The translations under genes were made by a program, and so were the position numbers. The notes under the pieces were generated by a model that was not told where the DNA came from, searched no databases, and saw only the letters and a list, made by a program, of their open reading frames with translations. From NCBI GenBank assembly GCA_009996515.1, contig JAACZV010000013.1, forward strand, positions 62,001-126,000: DNA of 64,000 nucleotides, written 5' to 3'. How positions within the stretch are numbered: position 1 is the first letter of the stretch; every line of letters begins with the position of its first letter. The stretch comes from Comamonadaceae bacterium (GTDB taxonomy: Bacteria > Pseudomonadota > Gammaproteobacteria > Burkholderiales > Burkholderiaceae_C). Below are positions 58,794 to 64,000 of the stretch, piece after piece.

Positions 58794-59953
58794 GTGCCGC
58801 GGACGTCCAGGGTGATTTCGGTGAAGCTGGCCTCGTCGGAGGCCTTCTCTTCCTTGCGTGGCGCGTTCGTGAGCCGCGCGCCGGGGGCTTCGTTCTGCAG
58901 CCGCCACAGCAGGTTGGTGGGCGAGTCGGCGAAGGCCAGGCCTTCCTCGCGCGTGATCGTGCCCTCGGTGATGAGCTTGGCGAAATGCTCCTCGTAGGTC
59001 TGCGAGCCCTCGGCGATGGACTTCTCCATGGCCTCCTTCACGCCGGCGAAGTCGCCGTTCTCGATGAGCTCGGCCGTCAGCTTGGTGTTCAGCAGGATCT
59101 CGACGACCGGCACGCGCCCGCCGGCCGTCGCGCGCACGAGGCGCTGCGACACGATGGCCTTCAGGCCGGCCGCCAGGTCGTTGAGCAGCGCCGGGCGTGA
59201 CTCGGGCGTGTAGAACGACAGGATGCGGTTCAGCGCATGGTAGGTGTTGTTGGCGTGCAGCGTGGCCAGCACCAGATGGCCCGACAGCGCGTAGCTGATG
59301 GCCGCCGTCATGGTTTCGCGGTCGCGGATCTCGCCGATCAGGATGCAGTCCGGCGCCTGGCGCAGCGCGTTCTTCAGCGCGATCTGCAGCGAGGCCGTGT
59401 CGCGGCCGATCTCGCGCTGGTTGACGACGGAGCGCTTGTTGCTGAACAGGTACTCGATCGGGTCCTCGATGGTGAGGATGTGCCCCGTCATCGTCTGGTT
59501 GCGCATCTCCAGCATGCTGGCCAGCGTGGTGCTCTTGCCGGTGCCGGTGGCGCCCACCATCAGGATGAGGCCGCGCTTCTCCTTGATCATCGTGCCCAGC
59601 ACGGGTGGCAGGCACAGCGACTCCAGCGTCGGGATCTCATGCGGGATGTGGCGGAACACGCCGGCGATGGTGCCGCGCTGGCGAAAGCCCGACAGGCGGA
59701 AGCTGCCCACGCCGCTCACGCCCACGGCCATGTTCAGCTCGCCGGTGTTGTCCAGCTCGGCCAGCGAGCCGGGGTCGATGACCTCGGCGATGAGCTGGCG
59801 CGGCTGCGGCGGCGTCAGCAGCTGGTCCGACAGCTGCACGGTCTGGCCGTTGATGCGGATCAGCACCGGCATGTTGGCCGACAAATAGCAGTCCGATGCC
59901 CCCTTGTCGGCCATCAGCCGCAGGATGCGCTCCATGTTGCCGCTGGTAGCCAT
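58790..59953 (-). CDS. pilU: PilT/PilU family type 4a pilus retraction ATPase (PilU-like)
   Basis: MERILRLMADKGASDCYLSANMPVLIRINGQTV...GATGTGKSTTLASMLEMRNQ...HILTIEDPIEYLFSNKRSVVNQREIG. Confidence 0.92.
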   Translation of the reverse strand: MATSGNMERILRLMADKGASDCYLSANMPVLIRINGQTVQLSDQLLTPPQPRQLIAEVIDPGSLAELDNTGELNMAVGVSGVGSFRLSGFRQRGTIAGVFRHIPHEIPTLESLCLPPVLGTMIKEKRGLILMVGATGTGKSTTLASMLEMRNQTMTGHILTIEDPIEYLFSNKRSVVNQREIGRDTASLQIALKNALRQAPDCILIGEIRDRETMTAAISYALSGHLVLATLHANNTYHALNRILSFYTPESRPALLNDLAAGLKAIVSQRLVRATAGGRVPVVEILLNTKLTAELIENGDFAGVKEAMEKSIAEGSQTYEEHFAKLITEGTITREEGLAFADSPTNLLWRLQNEAPGARLTNAPRKEEKASDEASFTEITLDVRGT

Positions 59954-60204
59954 CTCAATATTCCGTTCGCTTGACGCGGAAGTGTTTCGGGCCGAGCGCC
60001 GGGCCTGCCAATGGCCAGAGGCCAATGGCCTTCCGTAGGCACATGCAGTCCGCAGGGACTGCTTGTGTCCGACTCCAGTTCCCAAGCCGGCCCGCGTTGG
60101 CGACATGCTTGCGGCTCGACGCCGCAAGCGTCGCCGTTCCCTCGGGGGACCGACCGGACTCGCTCGCGCTCAGCGACGCGAGGATGGGCGAGGGGCCGTC
60201 CATC

Positions 60205-61029
60205 TCAGGCGCGCAGCAGCTCGTTGATGCTGGTCTTGGAGCGCGTCTGCGCGTCCACGCGCTTGACGATGATGGCCGCGTACAGCGAGTAGCGGCCGCC
60301 GTCCTTGGGCAGCGAGCCCGAGATGACGACGGAGCCGGCTGGGATGCGGCCGTAGCTCACCGTGTCGGTGGCGCGGTCATAGATGGGCGTGCTCTGGCCG
60401 ATGTAGACGCCCATGGAGATCACCGAGTTCTCCTCGACGATGACGCCTTCGACCACCTCGGAGCGGGCGCCGATGAAGCAGTTGTCCTCGATGATGGTGG
60501 GGTTGGCCTGCAGCGGCTCCAGCACTCCGCCTATGCCCACGCCGCCGGAGAGATGCACGTTCTTGCCGATCTGCGCGCAGGAGCCCACGGTGGCCCAGGT
60601 GTCCACCATCGCGCCCTCGTCCACATAGGCGCCGATGTTCACGTAGGACGGCATCAGCACGACGTTCTTCGCCTGGAAGCTGCCACGGCGGGCGACGGCC
60701 GGCGGCACCACGCGCACGCCGCTGGCGCGCAGCTCGGCCTCGCTCATGCCGGCGAACTTGGTGGGCACCTTGTCGAAGAAGGTCAGGTCCTTGTCGCCCA
60801 TCAGGCGGTTGTCGTTCAGGCGGAAGGACAGCAGCACGGCCTTCTTGATCCACTGGTGCACCGTCCACTGGCCCACGCCCTCGCGGCTGGCCACGCGCAG
60901 GCGGCCGGCGTCGAGTTCGGCGATGACGTGCTCGACGGCCTGGCGCAGCTCGGGGGCATTGGTGGGGTCCAGCGACGCGCGGTTGTCCCAGGCGAGGTCG
61001 ATCAGGCTTTGCAGTTCAGCGGTATTCAT
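60205..61029 (-). CDS. dapD: 2,3,4,5-tetrahydropyridine-2,6-dicarboxylate N-succinyltransferase
   Basis: [16 protein letters not shown]...[18 protein letters not shown]...hexapeptide repeats [47 protein letters not shown]. Confidence 0.96.
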   Translation of the reverse strand: MNTAELQSLIDLAWDNRASLDPTNAPELRQAVEHVIAELDAGRLRVASREGVGQWTVHQWIKKAVLLSFRLNDNRLMGDKDLTFFDKVPTKFAGMSEAELRASGVRVVPPAVARRGSFQAKNVVLMPSYVNIGAYVDEGAMVDTWATVGSCAQIGKNVHLSGGVGIGGVLEPLQANPTIIEDNCFIGARSEVVEGVIVEENSVISMGVYIGQSTPIYDRATDTVSYGRIPAGSVVISGSLPKDGGRYSLYAAIIVKRVDAQTRSKTSINELLRA

Positions 61030-61039
61030 GGGCGGCGGG

Positions 61040-62242
61040 TCAGCGGGATTGCGTGAAGGAGACGATGCGGCGGGCGGCCTCGAGGCATTCGGCCTCGTCG
61101 GCCACCAGGGCCAGGCGGATGCGCCCGGCGCCGGGGTTGTTGCCGTGGGCTTCGCGGGCCAGCAGGCTGCCCGGTAGGACGGCCAGATTGTATTGAGCGA
61201 GCAGGCCCTGGGCGAAGGCCACGTCGTTACCGCCTGGAACAGCGGCCCAGAGGTAGAAGCCGGCGTCGGGCAGGGCCACGTCCAGCACGGAGGCCAGCAG
61301 CGGCGTGACCTCGGCGAACTTGTGCCGGTAGCGCGCCCGGTTCTCCACCACATGGGCCTCGTCGCCCCAGGCCGCGATGCTGGCGGCCTGCACGATGGGG
61401 CTCATCGCGCTGCCGTGGTAGGTGCGGTAGAGCAGGAACTTCTTCAGCAGCGCCGCGTCGCCGGCCACGAAGCCCGAGCGCAGGCCCGGCACGTTGGAGC
61501 GCTTGGACAGCGACGTGAAAGCGATCAGGTTGCGGAAGTCGCTGCGGCCCAGCCTGGCCGCGGCCTCCAGGCCGCCGAGAGGCGCCTCGTCGCGGAAATA
61601 GATTTCCGAGTAGCACTCGTCCGACGCGATGACGAAACCGTGGCGGTCACTGAGCTCGAACAGCGCCTGCCATTCCGCCAGCGGCATCACCGCACCGCTG
61701 GGGTTGCCGGGCGAGCAGACGTAGAGCAGCTGCGTGCGCGCCCAGGTGGCGTCGTCGATCTGGCGCCAGTCGACGGCGAAGTTGCGCGCCGGGTCCGAAT
61801 TCGCGAACGCGACCTCGGCGCCGGCCAGCAGCGCCGCGCCCTCGTAGATTTGGTAGAAGGGATTGGGGCAGACGACCGTGGCGCCGGGCCGGGTCGCATC
61901 GACCACCGTCTGCGCGATGGCGAACAGCGCCTCGCGCGAGCCGTTGACGGGCAGCACCTGGGTGGCCGGGTCCAGCGCCAGCCCGTAGCGGCGCGCGATC
62001 CAGCCCGCGATGGCCTCGCGCAGCGCCGGCGTGCCGGCCGTGGCCGGGTAGGCCGCCAGGCTCTTCATCGCGCCGTTGATGGCCTCGGCGATCAGCGCCG
62101 GCGCCGCGTGGCGGGGCTCGCCTATGCCCAGGGAGATGGGCGCGAGGTCGGGGTTGGGCGTGATGCCGGCCGTCAGCTGACGCAGCCGCTCGAAGGGGTA
62201 GGGCTGCAGCCGGTCCAGCCGCGGATTGATCGGAAAACTCAT
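61040..62242 (-). CDS. dapC: Succinyldiaminopimelate transaminase
   Basis: [45 protein letters not shown]...[21 protein letters not shown]; adjacent to dapD. Confidence 0.93.
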   Translation of the reverse strand: MSFPINPRLDRLQPYPFERLRQLTAGITPNPDLAPISLGIGEPRHAAPALIAEAINGAMKSLAAYPATAGTPALREAIAGWIARRYGLALDPATQVLPVNGSREALFAIAQTVVDATRPGATVVCPNPFYQIYEGAALLAGAEVAFANSDPARNFAVDWRQIDDATWARTQLLYVCSPGNPSGAVMPLAEWQALFELSDRHGFVIASDECYSEIYFRDEAPLGGLEAAARLGRSDFRNLIAFTSLSKRSNVPGLRSGFVAGDAALLKKFLLYRTYHGSAMSPIVQAASIAAWGDEAHVVENRARYRHKFAEVTPLLASVLDVALPDAGFYLWAAVPGGNDVAFAQGLLAQYNLAVLPGSLLAREAHGNNPGAGRIRLALVADEAECLEAARRIVSFTQSR

Positions 62243-62309
62243 GCGGCCATGATAGGGCGCGGCCCGCTGCCGCGGCCCGTCGCCCGGGTTCACGAACGGT
62301 GAAGCAGGC

Positions 62310-63767
62310 CTAGCCGGCCGGTTCGCGCACCACGGTGACGCTGCACTCCGACTCGGCCACCACCTGGCCCGACACGCTGCCCAGGTAGCGCCGCAGCGCC
62401 GATGCGCCGCGGGCGCCCATGACGATGTGGTCCACGCCGTTGCGGTGGGCGAAGTCGATGATGGCGCCGGCCGCGTCGGGCGCCTCCAGCACGTGGAAGG
62501 TCAGCCGGCCGTCCTCCAGGTTCAGCGCCTTGCTGATGGGCCGCGCCCAGTGCTTCAGCGCGATGAGCTGCTTTACGTGCAGGCTCTGGCCATGCTTGTC
62601 GGTCAGCTCGTCGATGCCGATGCGGTTCACGCGCATGACGCTGACGCAGGCCAGGCGGGCGCCGGCCTCGGTCTGCACGATGCGGCGCACCGTCTCGCAG
62701 AGCTGGGCCAGCAGCTCGGGCGTGGCGTTGTCCACGTCCACGGCCGCCATGACGATGGGGCTGCGCGCCAGCTGCTGGCCGGCGGGTGCCGCCGGCGCGG
62801 GCTCGGCGCCCAGCGCGAAGAACCAGCGCTTGAGCCGGCGCATCGCGCCGCTCGTCTGCAGCTTCTCGGCGCGTGCGGTCAGCGCCACGCCGCCGGGCTC
62901 GCGCAGGTCCAGCGCCAGCTGCGCCGCACTCTGGTAGCGACGCTCGGCCTTGACCTCCAGGCAGCGCAGGATGACCTCCTGCAGCCAGGGCGGCAGCTCG
63001 GGCCGGATGGCGCGCGGCGGCACCGGCTCGACGAACAGGCGGCGGCGCAGGCCGCGCACCGAGCTGGGCTGGCCGAAGGGCCGCTCGCCGGTGCTGAGGT
63101 GGTAGAGCATGACGCCCAGCGCGAACAGGTCGCTGCGCGGGTCGTTGCGCACGAACTGCACCTGCTCCGGGCTCATGTAGGGCCCGGTGCCCATGGGCAG
63201 CGTGAACTCCTCCTCCAGCAGGTCGGGCAGCAGCTCGTGGCGGCTGAGGCCGAAGTCCACCAGCACGGCCGTGCCGTCGGGGCGGAACATGATGTTGCTG
63301 GGCTTGATGTCCAGGTGCACCACATGCTGGCGGTGCAGGGCCGCCAGCGCCGTCGCGACGCGGGCGCCGATGTCGGCCACCTCCTCGGGCGGCAGCGGCG
63401 CGTCGTCCAGGCGCGGGCGCAGCGTGTCGCCGGGGATGCGCTCCATGACGATGAAGGCCTGGCGCGTCCAGTCGCCGCGGGCGACGAAGCGCGGCACATG
63501 CGGGCCGCTGAGTTGCGGCATCAGCATCTGCTCGACCTCGAAGCCGACGATGGTGGCTGGATCCTCGCCGCCCTTGATGCGCGGCACCTTCATCAGCAGT
63601 TCGAAGCCGTCGTCGCGGCCGCCCTCGCGGCTGACCCGCCACAGGTTGGCCATGCCGCCCTGGTGCAGCTTTTCCTCCAGCCGGAAGCCGTCCAGCACCT
63701 GGCCGACCTCCAGCGGGGTGTGCGGTGCAGGCGCAGCGGGCGAGGCGGGCAGGGTGGTCGTCATCAT
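62310..63767 (-). CDS. Serine/threonine protein kinase fused to C-terminal universal stress protein domain
   Basis: Kinase motifs (LHQGGMANLWRV, LLMKVPR, HLDIKPSN, DFGLSRHE, GTGPYMSPEQ) then UspA-like GVDHIVMGARGASALRRYLGSVSGQVVAESECSVTVVREP. Confidence 0.88.
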   Translation of the reverse strand: MMTTTLPASPAAPAPHTPLEVGQVLDGFRLEEKLHQGGMANLWRVSREGGRDDGFELLMKVPRIKGGEDPATIVGFEVEQMLMPQLSGPHVPRFVARGDWTRQAFIVMERIPGDTLRPRLDDAPLPPEEVADIGARVATALAALHRQHVVHLDIKPSNIMFRPDGTAVLVDFGLSRHELLPDLLEEEFTLPMGTGPYMSPEQVQFVRNDPRSDLFALGVMLYHLSTGERPFGQPSSVRGLRRRLFVEPVPPRAIRPELPPWLQEVILRCLEVKAERRYQSAAQLALDLREPGGVALTARAEKLQTSGAMRRLKRWFFALGAEPAPAAPAGQQLARSPIVMAAVDVDNATPELLAQLCETVRRIVQTEAGARLACVSVMRVNRIGIDELTDKHGQSLHVKQLIALKHWARPISKALNLEDGRLTFHVLEAPDAAGAIIDFAHRNGVDHIVMGARGASALRRYLGSVSGQVVAESECSVTVVREPAG

Positions 63768-64000
63768 TCGCCCTGCGCCAGTCGGCGCGCGAGGCGCTCG
63801 GCCAGTTGGGCGGGCAGGGCCGTCGCGCGCAGCGCCGCGCCGGCGGCGTCGACGTCGTAGGCCACGCGCTGGAAAGTGATGCGGGAGTCGTCCAGCTCGG
63901 ACTGGCCCGGGTCCAGCAGCGCATAGCAGGCCGCCGGGTTGCCATCGCGCGGCTGGCCGCAGGAGCCGGGAATGGCCAGCCACTGGCGATGCGCCGGCAG
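63764..64000 (-). CDS. Metallophosphoesterase family protein, C-terminal part (truncated by window edge)
   Basis: Manual translation LPAHRQWLAIPGSCGQPRDGNPAACYALLDPGQ...; GSxGQPRDGxPxAxYALLD is typical of Metallophos_2; stop overlaps kinase ATG (ATGA). Confidence 0.65.
   Translation of the reverse strand: MPAHRQWLAIPGSCGQPRDGNPAACYALLDPGQSELDDSRITFQRVAYDVDAAGAALRATALPAQLAERLARRLAQGE

Noticed and set aside
1-64000. CRISPR arrays, transposases, tRNA or rRNA genes
   Set aside because: Read for regularly spaced repeats, DDE/HUH motifs and cloverleaf signatures; nothing convincing apart from the tmRNA.

Overview
The window is a high-GC chromosomal segment that looks like Burkholderiales (Betaproteobacteria); taxonomy is inferred from gene content and synteny only. 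Most of it is ordinary core genome. This includes a livF 3' end, rpsU, dnaE, a patatin, msbA, and a long minus-strand block gyrA - DUF2059 - serC - pheA - tyrA - aroA/cmk fusion - rpsA - ihfB - lapA - lapB - glycosyltransferases. It also includes ompA-like, ubiG, gph, tmRNA (ssrA), lexA, asparaginase, ohr/ohrR, an ABC-F ATPase, prmB, pilU, dapD, dapC and a kinase-Usp fusion. There are two accessory-looking regions. (1) A small islet directly downstream of ssrA (about 31.1-33.65 kb) carries a secreted phospholipase A2-like protein. Its stop codon overlaps (GTGA) the start of a membrane-anchored zinc-protease-like protein with an ImmA/IrrE-like HELCH...EREAD signature, and an XRE-HTH remnant lies upstream. 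(2) A complete Tad/Flp pilus locus (about 33.7-47.1 kb) has three Flp pilin paralogs, an extra AAA+ ATPase and adjacent two-component regulators. Other points worth checking are a neighbouring pair of catalytically degenerate GGDEF and HD-GYP-like proteins, a 65-nt perfect-arm palindrome between rpsA and ihfB, a terminator-like hairpin inside the prmB coding region just after the pilU/prmB overlap, and a LexA-like box shared by lexA and a divergent asparaginase gene. The best candidate for something undescribed is the PLA2-like/protease pair. No CRISPR array, transposase, tRNA or rRNA was recognised.
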